Positions 44,443 to 53,756 of a stretch of DNA of 64,000 nt are shown one piece after another. The DNA lies in assembly GCF_030122805.1 (NCBI RefSeq), contig NZ_CP126080.1:4469501-4533500 (forward strand), in the 5' to 3' direction. The translations under genes were made by a program, and so were the position numbers. Source of the stretch: Mesobacillus sp. AQ2 (GTDB taxonomy: Bacteria > Bacillota > Bacilli > Bacillales > Cytobacillaceae). Below the pieces are notes generated by a model. The model was not told where the DNA came from. It did no database searches and saw nothing but the letters and a program-made list of their open reading frames with translations. The first letter of the stretch is position 1. Each line of letters starts with the position of its first letter.

Positions 44443-44652
44443 TTTGCTCCTCCTGAATATGTAAAAAAATGAAAATCCCCGGGTATTATATCATAACAGC
44501 TTGTAAAAAATGTTGATTGTTGTCATAATTTTAATTAGTTTGTAATCTTTCCCTATTCTATCACCTTTAACTTATTTTATCTGTATGTTTTTGGGATTTT
44601 TTAAAATTGGTATAAATTACATGCATTGATTGAGGGGTGAATATTTGACATT

Positions 44653-45435
44653 ATGAAAAAATTTATTCTCATTTTATTTTCAATTGGTTGCGCCCTGGTG
44701 CTGTTCCTTGGCAATCAGCAGTGGAAGGAAAAGGTACAGGTAAAAAGCCGTTCAACAAGTGCAGCGATGACAGAAAGAAACCAGGATAACAATCCTGATG
44801 AAGACTCACATAAAAAACTGAGTGCGCTTACAAAAAATTGGCCAGTTAGTGCAAAAGCTTTGTTCAAGGCTGCAGTTCAAGAAGAACGACCATTCAAAGT
44901 TATCCTGGCAGGTTCACCCGCATTGGGGAATGACGAATCCGGCTGGGCAGAACTTTTAAAAAATAAGCTGGAAAGTACTTATGGCGATGCCTTAGAAGTT
45001 ACAGTGAAAAGCTATGCGATGACCTCTCAGGAGTTCATCCAGGAAAAAAAACAAAACGAACTGGCTGCTGAACAGGCAGATCTCGTTCTGCTGGAGCCCT
45101 TCATCCTGATGAATAACGGCAAAGTTGCCAATGACCAGGCATCAGATCATTATTCTGTGATCATTGATGCAATCCAATCAGCAAATCCTAATACGGTAGT
45201 CATTCTCCAGCCGGCGAATCCGCTCTCAAAAGCAAGATTCTACCCTCTGCAGGTTGATGCGCTTAAAGGGTATGCCGCTGCAAATGGATTGACCTACCTT
45301 GACCACTGGCAGGCATGGCCGGAAACAGAGAATGAAAGAATGGAATTATTGGCTGGCGGAGACCCAAACTTCCCGAATGAAGATGGTCATAAACTTTGGG
45401 CAGAATACTTAATTGATTATTTCATTGCAGAATAA
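44653..45435 (+). CDS. Secreted SGNH/GDSL-hydrolase-like protein
   Basis: A 260-residue protein with an N-terminal signal anchor (FILILFSIGCALVLFLG). After an Asp/Asn-rich linker, the domain opens with VILAGSPALGND, where GSP replaces GDS, and ends with PNEDGHKLWAEYL, whose Asp and His match the catalytic pair of SGNH hydrolases. Family members de-esterify wall or capsule sugars. Divergent from the capsule operon, it could act on the polysaccharide. A strong terminator follows. Confidence 0.7.
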   Translation: MKKFILILFSIGCALVLFLGNQQWKEKVQVKSRSTSAAMTERNQDNNPDEDSHKKLSALTKNWPVSAKALFKAAVQEERPFKVILAGSPALGNDESGWAELLKNKLESTYGDALEVTVKSYAMTSQEFIQEKKQNELAAEQADLVLLEPFILMNNGKVANDQASDHYSVIIDAIQSANPNTVVILQPANPLSKARFYPLQVDALKGYAAANGLTYLDHWQAWPETENERMELLAGGDPNFPNEDGHKLWAEYLIDYFIAE

Positions 45436-45436
45436 G

Positions 45437-45470
45437 AAAATGGTGACTCGAAGCTGAGTCACCATTTTTT
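45437..45470 (+). terminator. Terminator of the SGNH-like gene
   Basis: A 13-bp stem AAAATGGTGACTC / GAGTCACCATTTT with a 6-base loop and a T-run on the plus strand. Confidence 0.8.
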
Positions 45471-45697
45471 ATTTCTATACCAGAAGCCCCTGCTTCCTCA
45501 AAAAATCTATTGGTTAGTTTATCTAATAATGGCAGCATTGCTTTGGGCATCGCCGTGGCAGAAAAATGCGTTGCTAAGTTTGCTTCGGTATTGATTGCTT
45601 TAGGTAGTTTTCTCATCGAATTAGCACCCTTAGGAAGTCTTCAAAACTATCATAAAAGCATGAAGCTATGACACATTAGGAAGGTATTTAATTAAAA

Positions 45698-45730
45698 CAA
45701 AAAAGCAAATGGACTGTGCAGCCATTTGCC
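45698..45730 (-). terminator. Terminator of the small 45.7-kb gene
   Basis: GCAAATGG (45705-45712) pairs with CCATTTGC (45722-45729), followed on the minus strand by TTTTTTGTTTTAAT. Confidence 0.7.
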
Positions 45731-45735
45731 ATCTA

Positions 45736-45891
45736 TTATCTTGCTGAAGAATTCTTCAATTCTATTTTTAATTCATCCATAATACTTTTCACAGTAATTT
45801 CTTTTTCATTCATGCCTTTATCATAGGCTTTTTTCAGGATATTGAAAAAGTGTTCCTGACTGAGTCCTGTACCCTCTAAACGCTGTTCCAC
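45736..45891 (-). CDS. Small hypothetical protein
   Basis: A 51-residue charged helical protein beginning EQRLEGTG. The GTG at 45891 lies eight bases after GGGAGG, and a clear terminator follows the stop, which argues for a real gene. No domain was recognised. It could be a regulatory peptide, but nothing shows that. Confidence 0.5.
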   Translation of the reverse strand: MEQRLEGTGLSQEHFFNILKKAYDKGMNEKEITVKSIMDELKIELKNSSAR

Positions 45892-46101
45892 TACAAGAAC
45901 CTCCCTGATGATCCAATATCGATATTTTATATAAAACAATCAACAATGTAAATATTTTTCCAGTATGTCACAAAAGTTTAAAATTGTCGTCACACTATTA
46001 AAAATTGTGTTATTAATTGTCAGATAAGGTATAAATTAAGAGATTCATATGATAAAATGACCATAGACTATTCGATCAATCCTATAGGAGCTGAAAACAA
46101 T

Positions 46102-47073
46102 TTGAAAAAGAAAGCCACTGCATACGCTACTTTTGTCCTTCTTGCCTCGACTGCCTTTGCCGCAAATGCTTCAGCCATGACCTATACTGTTCAAAATGGC
46201 GATACACTGTACAGCATTGCTCAGAAAAACAACATCACAGTATCTGAAATCATAAATGCGAATAACTTAACCTCTAATGTAATCTATGTCAACCAAACAC
46301 TTGAAGTTCCATCGAAACCTGTATACAAAAGCCAAGTTTCCAATTCAAATGCAAACAATACATATACCGTTAAAAAAGGGGATACCCTGATTAAAATTGC
46401 CAACACACATAAAGTTTCCCTTGCTGAACTCATGGTTTGGAACCGGATCAGGGGTCACATCATCCAGCCAGGTCAAAAACTTGTCCTACCAAGGGACACT
46501 GCACCTGCTGTTATTACCCCTTCACCCTCACCGGTAAACGAGGGTGTTTATATCGTTAAGGCTGGCGATACATTAAGCAAGATCAGCAGCCAATACTCCA
46601 TGACCGTGCAGCAGCTTAAAACGTTGAACAATCTGAGTTCCGACTTGATTTATGTCGGACAGGCCTTAAAAGTGACCGGTTCAAGCGACACAGCCCTTCC
46701 TCCAGCCAATCCGGACAGACCGGCTGTTGTTGATGAGGCATATAAGGTTTTAGGAGTACCATATAAATGGGCCGGGAATACACCGGATGGGTTTGACTGC
46801 AGCGGTTTCATTTACTACAGCTTCAATAAGGCAGGCAAACAAATAGGCCGCTATTCCTCAGAAGGTTATTTCAGCCGATCTTATTATATTGACAAACCGC
46901 AGCCCGGCGACCTGGTATTCTTTGCGAATACCTACAAGCCTGGGATTTCCCATATGGGCATTTATATCGGAAACAATGAGTTCATCCATGCTGGATCAAA
47001 TGGAGTAGAAATTACCAATCTGGATAACTCTTATTATAAAAAGCATTTTGACAGTTTTAAACGATTCTATTAA
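46102..47073 (+). CDS. LysM-NlpC/P60 peptidoglycan hydrolase
   Basis: About 323 residues. A signal peptide (KKKATAYATFVLLASTAFAANASA) is followed by three LysM wall-binding repeats (YTVQNGDTLYSIA, YTVKKGDTLIKIA, YIVKAGDTLSKIS) and a C-terminal NlpC/P60 domain. The catalytic Cys lies in FDCSGF and the His in SHMGIY, with a third polar residue in FIHAGS. It is a LytE/LytF/CwlS-like D,L-endopeptidase that cuts cross-linked stem peptides. The TTG at 46102 was chosen: TAGGAG lies 11 bases upstream and it gives a normal signal peptide. Confidence 0.9.
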   Translation: MKKKATAYATFVLLASTAFAANASAMTYTVQNGDTLYSIAQKNNITVSEIINANNLTSNVIYVNQTLEVPSKPVYKSQVSNSNANNTYTVKKGDTLIKIANTHKVSLAELMVWNRIRGHIIQPGQKLVLPRDTAPAVITPSPSPVNEGVYIVKAGDTLSKISSQYSMTVQQLKTLNNLSSDLIYVGQALKVTGSSDTALPPANPDRPAVVDEAYKVLGVPYKWAGNTPDGFDCSGFIYYSFNKAGKQIGRYSSEGYFSRSYYIDKPQPGDLVFFANTYKPGISHMGIYIGNNEFIHAGSNGVEITNLDNSYYKKHFDSFKRFY

Positions 47074-47118
47074 TGTCGATTTCTATATACCACTTTCCAG
47101 ACTTTTAAAACCTTTTAA

Positions 47119-47166
47119 AAAAACAAGGCGGCTCCCGATTACAGGAGCCGCCTTGCTTTTTGTTTT
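47119..47166. terminator. Bidirectional terminator between convergent wall genes
   Basis: A 12-bp stem CAAGGCGGCTCC / GGAGCCGCCTTG with an 8-base loop, A-run before and CTTTTTG after. It serves the convergent hydrolase and CWB2 genes. Confidence 0.85.
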
Positions 47167-48847
47167 ATCGAATATGTCCATTAAGCTGACTTTCTGCAGT
47201 AGTCGAAACGGAACCTGTTCCTCCGACTATATGGATGTTATCAATCTCTGCCTGGTAGCTCTGCAGGAAGCTGTTGACTTTCGCTTCAAGCTTTGCTGAT
47301 GTAGTCAGCAGGATTGGTCCTCTGTGATAGTTCGCAAGCGGTGCACCTGAAAGGGCATCCGGGAAGATATCCCCGCGAACGACTGTCAGGGTATCCATGC
47401 TGATCCCGAAGTTTTCTATTCCAAACTTCGCAACATTAATTGCAACCTCGTAGCGGTCCTTGCCGCCGATTCTTTCAACATAAGCGCCTTGACGCAGCTG
47501 CTTGATCTTCGTAACAACGCTGTCCTTCACGGTTGCTGGTCCGCCAACAACGATATAGTTCGTGATTTGCGGATTGTTTTTGATGAATGTCTGAACCGAA
47601 TCTGTGATTCCGTCCTGCTTTACAAGAAGAATCGGCATTCCTGTTGTACCAGCAATCGTAGATGCAGACAAGGCATCAGGGAATACCATTCCGCTCGCGA
47701 TGATCGCTGTATCAGAACCGTAACTTGCTGCTACACGTTCTGCTGTATCAGCTGAAACAACAAAGCGGTCTTTTCCGCCAATACGTTCGATATCTGTTAC
47801 GCCAAGCTTTTTAAGCTGTGCTTCTACGTTTGTAGAAACGGAACCTGTTCCACCAAGGATGATAGCGCGATCAGCACCAAGATTGACTATCTGGTTCTGG
47901 ATTGCTGCAGGAAGTGAGTTTGTTGCTGTTAACAGTACCGGAGCTCCCTCAACTGCTGCCAGTGGTCCGCCTGAAAGCGCATCAGGGTACATATCACCGC
48001 GTGCAATCACCACTGTGCCCGTATTGTAATGCCATTTATTCAATTGTTTGCTTACACCGGCTGACACTTCATAGCGATCCTTGCCAGCGATTCTCGAAAT
48101 ACCAGGAAGAGTGATAAGGTGACTGGAGTACACTGCGTTGCCAGTCGATTCTTCCGCATTCATGTAAAGGCCATTTAAACCTTTCTCAATCTTCACACCC
48201 TGGCTGAATGATCCCGGATTCTCATTCTGCTCATAGGCAATATCGTTGCTTTCAATAGTAAGATATTGAGCATCTGTGCTTCCCTTTACCGTAAAGGTTG
48301 TAGAGGCACCCTTGGCAAGTCGAATTTCATTGCTGGCTGGTGATGTAACCTGCAATGCAGGCAATGTCAAATCAGGCTGTCCAACGAAATTCCCATTTAG
48401 TTCATAACGATAGTCGATTTCTCCATCGCCAAAGTTCGTTACTGCAAGTGAGTAGTTGCCGGCTGGAAGGTTGTAAGAACCATCAGCTTCTGGATAAACC
48501 ATTTCTCCTGTTGCGTATGTGTAGATAATATAGTCAATATTTTCATGGTTATTTTCAGTGACGGTAAACTTTCCGCCTGCTGACTGGAAATTATATTCGT
48601 GTGTGTGATAGTAATCTACTTTGTTAGCATATACTGCCTTTGTAACAGAAGCTAGAGCAGAAAAAGAAGTTTGTTTTTCTGGCTGGTAATCACGATTTTT
48701 CAAAGTTGAAACAAGCTGCTGTGCGGCCAATTCTTTTTGATAGTCTGGAACTTCAGGTCCTTCAGCAAGAGTGGCTGGGGTAAAAACTAGTGAGGTTAGA
48801 AGAGCCGCTGTTGTGAGAGTTGAATATAACTTTGTAATAGGTTTCAT
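47165..48847 (-). CDS. Cell-wall-binding repeat 2 (CWB2) protein
   Basis: A 560-residue secreted protein. A signal peptide (to about 28) is followed by a beta-rich N-terminal region (about 75-270, PPC-like) and three CWB2 repeats. Each repeat opens with an RI-x-GKDRYE/FV motif (near 278, 370 and 470) and continues with LIARGDMYPDALSGGPLA-type segments. CWB2 domains bind anionic wall polymers. The catalytic role, if any, is unknown. It is paralogous to the protein at 58562-60241, and both lie near capsule genes. Confidence 0.88.
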   Translation of the reverse strand: MKPITKLYSTLTTAALLTSLVFTPATLAEGPEVPDYQKELAAQQLVSTLKNRDYQPEKQTSFSALASVTKAVYANKVDYYHTHEYNFQSAGGKFTVTENNHENIDYIIYTYATGEMVYPEADGSYNLPAGNYSLAVTNFGDGEIDYRYELNGNFVGQPDLTLPALQVTSPASNEIRLAKGASTTFTVKGSTDAQYLTIESNDIAYEQNENPGSFSQGVKIEKGLNGLYMNAEESTGNAVYSSHLITLPGISRIAGKDRYEVSAGVSKQLNKWHYNTGTVVIARGDMYPDALSGGPLAAVEGAPVLLTATNSLPAAIQNQIVNLGADRAIILGGTGSVSTNVEAQLKKLGVTDIERIGGKDRFVVSADTAERVAASYGSDTAIIASGMVFPDALSASTIAGTTGMPILLVKQDGITDSVQTFIKNNPQITNYIVVGGPATVKDSVVTKIKQLRQGAYVERIGGKDRYEVAINVAKFGIENFGISMDTLTVVRGDIFPDALSGAPLANYHRGPILLTTSAKLEAKVNSFLQSYQAEIDNIHIVGGTGSVSTTAESQLNGHIR

Positions 48848-48989
48848 TTTTCCGCTCCTTCAATAAATTGGAAGTATATCCAAAATCCATTTTAATCGGA
48901 TAATATTGAAATGTAATGAATATTTTGGACTATTAATATAGTACTCTATTTGGTAATTTTTATCCAACTATATTTGAAAGATCTGCAAA

Positions 48990-49451
48990 TCAATTGGTTT
49001 GTTCTGCCTCTGCTATTTTTTTCAGAGATATTCCTCGTATTCTAATAAATTCATACATATATTTTTCAAGAAAAATATTGTCAGCAAGTCTTCCAAGCAA
49101 TCCTAAAGGAGATTTGTACTGAAATATGTCTACCATAAGGGTGCCTTTTTCTGTTTCTGAAAATTGATGAGTATGGGTGAAGGAATGAAAAGCACCTTTC
49201 ACCATGACATCGACAAATTCATATGGTTTTGTCATTTTGGTCACCTGGGCAGTCAACCGCTGCCTGATTTTAAAATGGACTGCTTCCCAGGTCACCATAT
49301 CTCCTTCTTCCAACAATCCGTTTGTAACACCGCCGATTGCTTTTTCAAATGTTTTCGAAGCAGTCACCATGTGAATATCCACATTCCTCGCCAGGTCAAA
49401 GCAAATTTCAATTGGTGCTTTTATCAATATTTCATGCTTAATGGTTGGCAT
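48990..49451 (-). CDS. SRPBCC (START-like) family protein
   Basis: A 153-residue single SRPBCC domain, with HEILIKAPIEICFDLARNVDIH at the start and a C-terminal helix. The helix-grip fold binds lipids or other hydrophobic ligands, often in coenzyme Q or polyketide pathways. The ATG at 49451 follows AGGAGG. It is monocistronic; the ligand is unknown. Confidence 0.8.
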   Translation of the reverse strand: MPTIKHEILIKAPIEICFDLARNVDIHMVTASKTFEKAIGGVTNGLLEEGDMVTWEAVHFKIRQRLTAQVTKMTKPYEFVDVMVKGAFHSFTHTHQFSETEKGTLMVDIFQYKSPLGLLGRLADNIFLEKYMYEFIRIRGISLKKIAEAEQTN

Positions 49452-49765
49452 TATGTGACCTCCTAAAGTAACATCCACAAATTCAATTTCAATGCCAGTT
49501 TCAACATATCTTTTATTTGATCAGATCTTCGGCAACAGTTAAAGTGTTCAAACTTTCTCCTTCATATAGATAAAATTTCACTAAATCATATGTATTTAGT
49601 ATTCCTTTGAATCTCCCTTTTATGTTGTTCGCAGACTGATTTTACGGTATTCCAATAAAAACATAAAATGTAAATAGTACCAAAATTTAAAAACCTGAAT
49701 CAACTTTTAATCCTTGCATCTCGTCTAAAGTCTGAACGAATGTCTATAAGCCGGGAGGTGAAGTA
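49452..49765. other. Promoter region upstream of the ECF sigma gene
   Basis: About 314 AT-rich bases, no gene seen. It contains the candidate ECF-type promoter at 49702-49725. Confidence 0.4.
49702..49725 (+). promoter_or_regulatory. Candidate ECF-type autoregulatory promoter
   Basis: An AAC -35 core (49702-49704) and CGTC -10 (49722-49725), spaced by 17 bases, precede the sigma gene by about 40 bases. This is the usual pattern of ECF factors that transcribe their own operon. Confidence 0.4.
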
Positions 49766-50332
49766 GTGGATAAACATAAAATGATCAGCGATCTAATGGA
49801 TCAATATGGTACCAGCGTTCTGCACCTTGCCTATTCATATGTGCGCAACCGTCAGACAGCCGAGGATTTAACACAGGAGATTTTCCTGAAATGCTTTGAA
49901 AATCTTGATACCTACCGTGGGGAAGCAGGCCTGCAGACCTGGCTTTATCGGGTTGCATCCAATCACTGCAAGGATTACCTGAAGAGCTGGTATTTTAGGA
50001 AAACCCATGTAACGGCCTTTATTTCTGGTTTTTTCAAAGACAGTCAACCCGGACCTGAGGAACAGTTTTTACAGAACGATGAAAATTACCAACTCCAGGA
50101 TGCACTGTTCAATCTGCCAATCAAATACAGAGAAATTCTATTCTTATATTATTTTCAGGAGTGTTCACAGAAAGAAATTGGAGCTATTTGCAGTTTGAAT
50201 GTTAATACCGTGAAGTCACGCCTTACAAGGGCCAGGGAGCTGTTAAAGAAAATTTTAGATGAAAGGAGCTATGAATATGGAGGATCAGTTGAAGCAGATA
50301 AAAAGCAAGCTGTTAAAGGACGAACTAGCTGA
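49766..50332 (+). CDS. ECF-type RNA polymerase sigma factor
   Basis: A 188-residue group-4 sigma factor. The sigma-2 region (SYVRNRQTAEDLTQEIFLK, then RGEAGLQTWLYRVASN) and sigma-4 region (LPIKYREILFLYYFQ, then GAICSLNVNTVKSRLTRAR) are joined by a short linker. The GTG start follows GGGAGGTGAAG. The last 56 bases overlap the gene for the membrane partner, so the two are co-translated. It probably responds to envelope stress; the regulon is not inferable from the sequence. Confidence 0.88.
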   Translation: MDKHKMISDLMDQYGTSVLHLAYSYVRNRQTAEDLTQEIFLKCFENLDTYRGEAGLQTWLYRVASNHCKDYLKSWYFRKTHVTAFISGFFKDSQPGPEEQFLQNDENYQLQDALFNLPIKYREILFLYYFQECSQKEIGAICSLNVNTVKSRLTRARELLKKILDERSYEYGGSVEADKKQAVKGRTS

Positions 50333-51347
50333 TTTTGAATTCACATCAAGGATGAAGGATGAAGTTGTCCGGAAAATGAACAAAACAAAATCCTTCAGCT
50401 TTCGCGGATTAGTTCCTGCAGGATTAAGCTTTGTTTTGGCTGCAGTGTTCATTTCAGGAATGTATTTTCTTGTAGATTCTAATTATACAAGTAATCCAGC
50501 ACCAGCAAGCCCGCCTGGGGCCGCTACCGATGGAAAGGATGAAAAACCTGAATTGATCGAGCCAGGTTATATTCCAGAGCCATATGTTTTTAAGCACACT
50601 CACACAGATGGGGACATTTACGAGCATGTATATGTAAATCCTGAAGATGAGAAGGACACTTTTACTTATGGGATGAGTTCCGGAGAACCAGAGCTTGGTG
50701 AAGGAAAAGCGCAAGAGCTGGAGCTTACTGCTGATATTAGAGGAAAGTATGTAGACGTAAACGAGGGCCATTCCTATATAATTTGGGAAGATGAAAAATT
50801 CAATCAGGTTGTTGAGCAGAATGGCTCAATGAGCAAGGTTGATTTATTGAAAGTCGTTGATTCAATCCTGTTAAAGAAAGGACATGATTCCTGGCTGGCA
50901 GGCGAAATCGCTGAATTGGAGGAAGCCGCTGTGCCGCCAGCGGAGGAACAGCCAACTATCGAGGCACTGACTGAAGAATCAGCGATTGCCCTGCTTGTGA
51001 AATATGAAGAAAAGAATAGAAGTATCAGCTCAGGTCGGGATAATTTAAAATACAATAATCTTTATACAAAAGAAGACTATTATCAATTATATTATGATTT
51101 AATGACAGAAGAGGCAGCTGTTAAACTATATGAGCCCCGACTAGAAGAGAAAGATGGCGATTTGTATGCAGTCCCTACCGAGTTCCCTGCCTTTTATTCA
51201 GAAACGGATCCATATAGTTTTGAAAAGGTTAACGAAAACACTTACGTATTATCACAAACATTCAAAGAAGGCTTGTACAGCGGTATCACCGCCACCTTTA
51301 CTTACAATAATGATAAATGGCTGATTTCTGATATTGAAGGCAAATAA
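50277..51347 (+). CDS. Membrane-anchored anti-sigma-factor-like protein (DUF4367-like)
   Basis: A 356-residue protein. A short cytoplasmic N-terminus of about 45 residues precedes one membrane helix (GLVPAGLSFVLAAVFISGMYFLV). An extracytoplasmic part follows, with a DUF4367-like pattern (WEDEKFNQVV then SKVDLLKVVDSI) and an additional beta-rich C-terminal region. It lacks the HxxxCxxC zinc motif of ZAS-type anti-sigma factors. ATG at 50277, eight bases after AAAGGAG, is preferred over ATG 50271. Coupled to the sigma gene, it is the probable regulator of that sigma factor. Confidence 0.72.
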   Translation: MEDQLKQIKSKLLKDELADFEFTSRMKDEVVRKMNKTKSFSFRGLVPAGLSFVLAAVFISGMYFLVDSNYTSNPAPASPPGAATDGKDEKPELIEPGYIPEPYVFKHTHTDGDIYEHVYVNPEDEKDTFTYGMSSGEPELGEGKAQELELTADIRGKYVDVNEGHSYIIWEDEKFNQVVEQNGSMSKVDLLKVVDSILLKKGHDSWLAGEIAELEEAAVPPAEEQPTIEALTEESAIALLVKYEEKNRSISSGRDNLKYNNLYTKEDYYQLYYDLMTEEAAVKLYEPRLEEKDGDLYAVPTEFPAFYSETDPYSFEKVNENTYVLSQTFKEGLYSGITATFTYNNDKWLISDIEGK

Positions 51348-51375
51348 AAGCATGGGATTGATTCCCATGCTTTAC
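51346..51375. terminator. Terminator after the sigma/anti-sigma operon
   Basis: A stem TAAAGCATGGGA / TTCCCATGCTTTA that serves both convergent transcripts; the T-run is short. Confidence 0.55.
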
Positions 51376-51378
51376 TTC

Positions 51379-52608
51379 TTATTTAAAAAAGCCAACCATG
51401 ATTTGCTTAAAAATATTTCGTTTCCCTTCTTCGCTAAACGTTTCTTTGCTAAGAATACCTGGTTTTAGTTTGCTAAAGAATGGACTGTCCGCTTTTTGGA
51501 CGTTTTCAGGTTTGCGGACAAAGAGTTCATCTGGCTTGGCTCCCTTTTTCAATTCGGTCTTCCCGCCGACTTCTAAACCCTTTTTGATTTTGCGTTTCTC
51601 GACTTTTCCTACTTCGTTCAGGATATAGACATAACTGTTTTTCTTGCCTTTATCTATTGACCGTTGTGGAACGACGGCGGCATTGACCACCTGGTTGGTG
51701 ACGACTGATACATCGACATGTGTTCCGTGGACAATCTCTTCCTCTTCCAGTTCAAGTTCGATCTCAAACGGGAAGTGGCTTTCTTTTTTTACCGAAGGGT
51801 CTGATTCTGGATGTTTGGCGATTTTGGTGAGGGTACCGCCGATTGCACCTTTGAGCATATTCGATTTTACGTACACCTCCATGCCTTCCTGGACATTTTT
51901 CAGGTCTCTTTCTGAAAAAGCCCCTTCAACCTTTGGAGTGTCTGAAATGATTGTCACGATTGGATTGTTCAATTCATAATTGATTTTCTTCACGGAGCCT
52001 GCGACTTCACTGCTGATTTCAAGCTGGTCGCTGCCATCGTATGAATCAATCAGATCATCGTACTTCTCGATTTCTGCTTCAACACGGCTTTTCTCCAATT
52101 CCTTGTCATAGATTTCTTTCTCAATTGATACAGCCATCAGATCGTTTGATGAATCGGCTGCTGTTCCGTTGCCGGCAACAGGCAGGCTATTGTCAGTGGT
52201 GGAGGCGGAAACGGTCTGCAGGTAGGAAAGCTGCTTGATTTGCTCATCAAGCAATGTCGCCTCTGTTTCCAGCTGGTCCTTTTCTGCTTCAAGTCTGGCC
52301 AGCTCCTTGTCGATGTTATCGGAGGAGTATTCAAAAAGCGGAGTTCCAGAATCCACCTCGTCGCCTTCTTTTACAAGAAAACTTTTAAATTCGCTGGAAT
52401 TGGGATCATAGTAGACATGATGCTCCTCTTTAGGAGTGACAACGCCTTCTGCATGAAGAGTTTCTGTCAGCGTCTCCTTCCCGATTTTTGCCCAGCTATT
52501 GATATAGGAGGAGCGAACCGCTTTGCCGTCATCCCTGAGGGCGAGATAAAGATTGCCTGATACAAAGAGAATTCCTGCGGACAACAGGATGGACGTCTTC
52601 TTTTTCAT
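51379..52608 (-). CDS. YknX-like membrane-fusion (HlyD-family) protein
   Basis: A 409-residue membrane-anchored protein. One N-terminal helix (ILLSAGILFVSGNLYLAL) is followed by a lipoyl-like half (YDPNSSEFKSFLVKEGDEVDSGTPL), a long coiled coil (about 95-190, ELARLEAEKDQLETE) and beta-barrel domains (VAGSVKKINY, GTHVDVSVV). This is the adaptor layout of MacA/YknX. B. subtilis YknX works with YknW and the YknYZ ABC exporter against the SdpC toxin. The gene lies 16 bases after a Yip1-family gene, as yknX does after yknW. Confidence 0.75.
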   Translation of the reverse strand: MKKKTSILLSAGILFVSGNLYLALRDDGKAVRSSYINSWAKIGKETLTETLHAEGVVTPKEEHHVYYDPNSSEFKSFLVKEGDEVDSGTPLFEYSSDNIDKELARLEAEKDQLETEATLLDEQIKQLSYLQTVSASTTDNSLPVAGNGTAADSSNDLMAVSIEKEIYDKELEKSRVEAEIEKYDDLIDSYDGSDQLEISSEVAGSVKKINYELNNPIVTIISDTPKVEGAFSERDLKNVQEGMEVYVKSNMLKGAIGGTLTKIAKHPESDPSVKKESHFPFEIELELEEEEIVHGTHVDVSVVTNQVVNAAVVPQRSIDKGKKNSYVYILNEVGKVEKRKIKKGLEVGGKTELKKGAKPDELFVRKPENVQKADSPFFSKLKPGILSKETFSEEGKRNIFKQIMVGFFK

Positions 52609-52623
52609 GGTTGTTCCCCTCCC

Positions 52624-53286
52624 TTAAAGGATATTTTCCATTCGAATAAATGAAAAGAGTGCAGCAAAAAGCCAGATGACAAGATGAATGCCAATAACGA
52701 GCAGCAGGACGATTTTCGGATTCTTTTCTGTCATTGCTTTTAAATACTTATATTCTATGAAAATAACCCAGATTTTAAAGATTGATATGTAAGCAAGAAA
52801 ATGGATGATGAAATCATTCCCTGTTATGTATTGAGCAATTACACCTAAAGAAAACGGTGATGATACCTTTGTCAGCCCAAGATATAATGCCATGGGTACA
52901 ATCAACAATTTTTCCAGAAGGAAGATTGGCATGATGAACAGCTGGATGGTAAGCAATCTTTTGAACTCCAAGTCTGTCACTGTCCAGAAAAATAGTGCCG
53001 GCAGGAAAAGCATGATCGCACCGAAAAACAGCCCCTGGATGATTTGCCCTGCAAGGAACAAGACTTTATTCATTTCATATTCTGCCCTGGGAATCGAGGT
53101 TAGTTTTTTTGATAAGTATTCTGAATCCACTCCAAAATAGGCGCTAAACCCGAAAATCAATCCGCTCAGCAGGATGAACAGGATCGTTTTTTTCCAAGCT
53201 CCCGGAAATCTTTCAGTATCTCTTAGCGTATATGTATAGTAGTTATAGTTAAAAAGTCCGCGAAATACTTCTATTCTGTTCTCCAT
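52624..53286 (-). CDS. Yip1-family membrane protein (YknW-like)
   Basis: A 220-residue integral membrane protein with five predicted helices, including TILFILLSGLIFGFSAYFG and LFLPALFFWTVTDL. The Yip1 fold is that of B. subtilis YknW, which helps assemble the YknXYZ exporter. It starts ATG after GGGGGA and is coupled to the YknX-like gene. No YknY (ATPase) or YknZ (permease) gene follows, so the pair either uses ABC partners encoded elsewhere or has another role. Confidence 0.72.
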   Translation of the reverse strand: MENRIEVFRGLFNYNYYTYTLRDTERFPGAWKKTILFILLSGLIFGFSAYFGVDSEYLSKKLTSIPRAEYEMNKVLFLAGQIIQGLFFGAIMLFLPALFFWTVTDLEFKRLLTIQLFIMPIFLLEKLLIVPMALYLGLTKVSSPFSLGVIAQYITGNDFIIHFLAYISIFKIWVIFIEYKYLKAMTEKNPKIVLLLVIGIHLVIWLFAALFSFIRMENIL

Positions 53287-53756
53287 CTCTAGTCCCCCAG
53301 ATTGTAGTAGCTTGTCTACCTTCTATTTTATATGAATGATTTCCATTAATGAAATATTAACCAAAGCCTCTTATAAAGTTGGACGATTAGTCCTATGATT
53401 TTGTTTCATCTTACTTCCCCACTCCTCGAATGGCTCATTTTTGGGTATAATAGAAGAATATGTTTTTTTCTTAGGCTCTTTTCTAATACTTTGCTGCGTT
53501 TGCCTACAAAATAGGATTGAATTACCTAAGATTATTCACACACGCTTATTATGAGAAAAGAGCTTGCAAACTTAGTACCGACATACAAAATGACTATTAT
53601 TACGTTAAAATCGGCTTTAGGATTTTAACAACAATTTTTACGAATACAGTCTTTTCTTATTTTGATTTTAACAAAGCATGTCCGATGTGCTTGTCGAATT
53701 TTGTAATACATTTGGAAAAGAAGAACGAACGATGCTGCGTGAACGGGGGAATCGCT
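53287..53756. other. Divergent intergenic region upstream of ywqB
   Basis: About 470 bases. An 80-codon in-frame extension ahead of ywqB is open but has no Shine-Dalgarno and low coding character. Nothing else is recognised; it must hold both divergent promoters. Confidence 0.4.

Noticed and set aside
45422..45616. 64-codon minus-strand frame over the terminator at 45437
   Set aside because: It overlaps a strong terminator and the SGNH-like gene and lacks a ribosome-binding site.
53517..53756. N-terminal extension of ywqB
   Set aside because: Open in frame but without start signal; the GTG at 53757 follows GGGGGA and gives the usual YwqB length.
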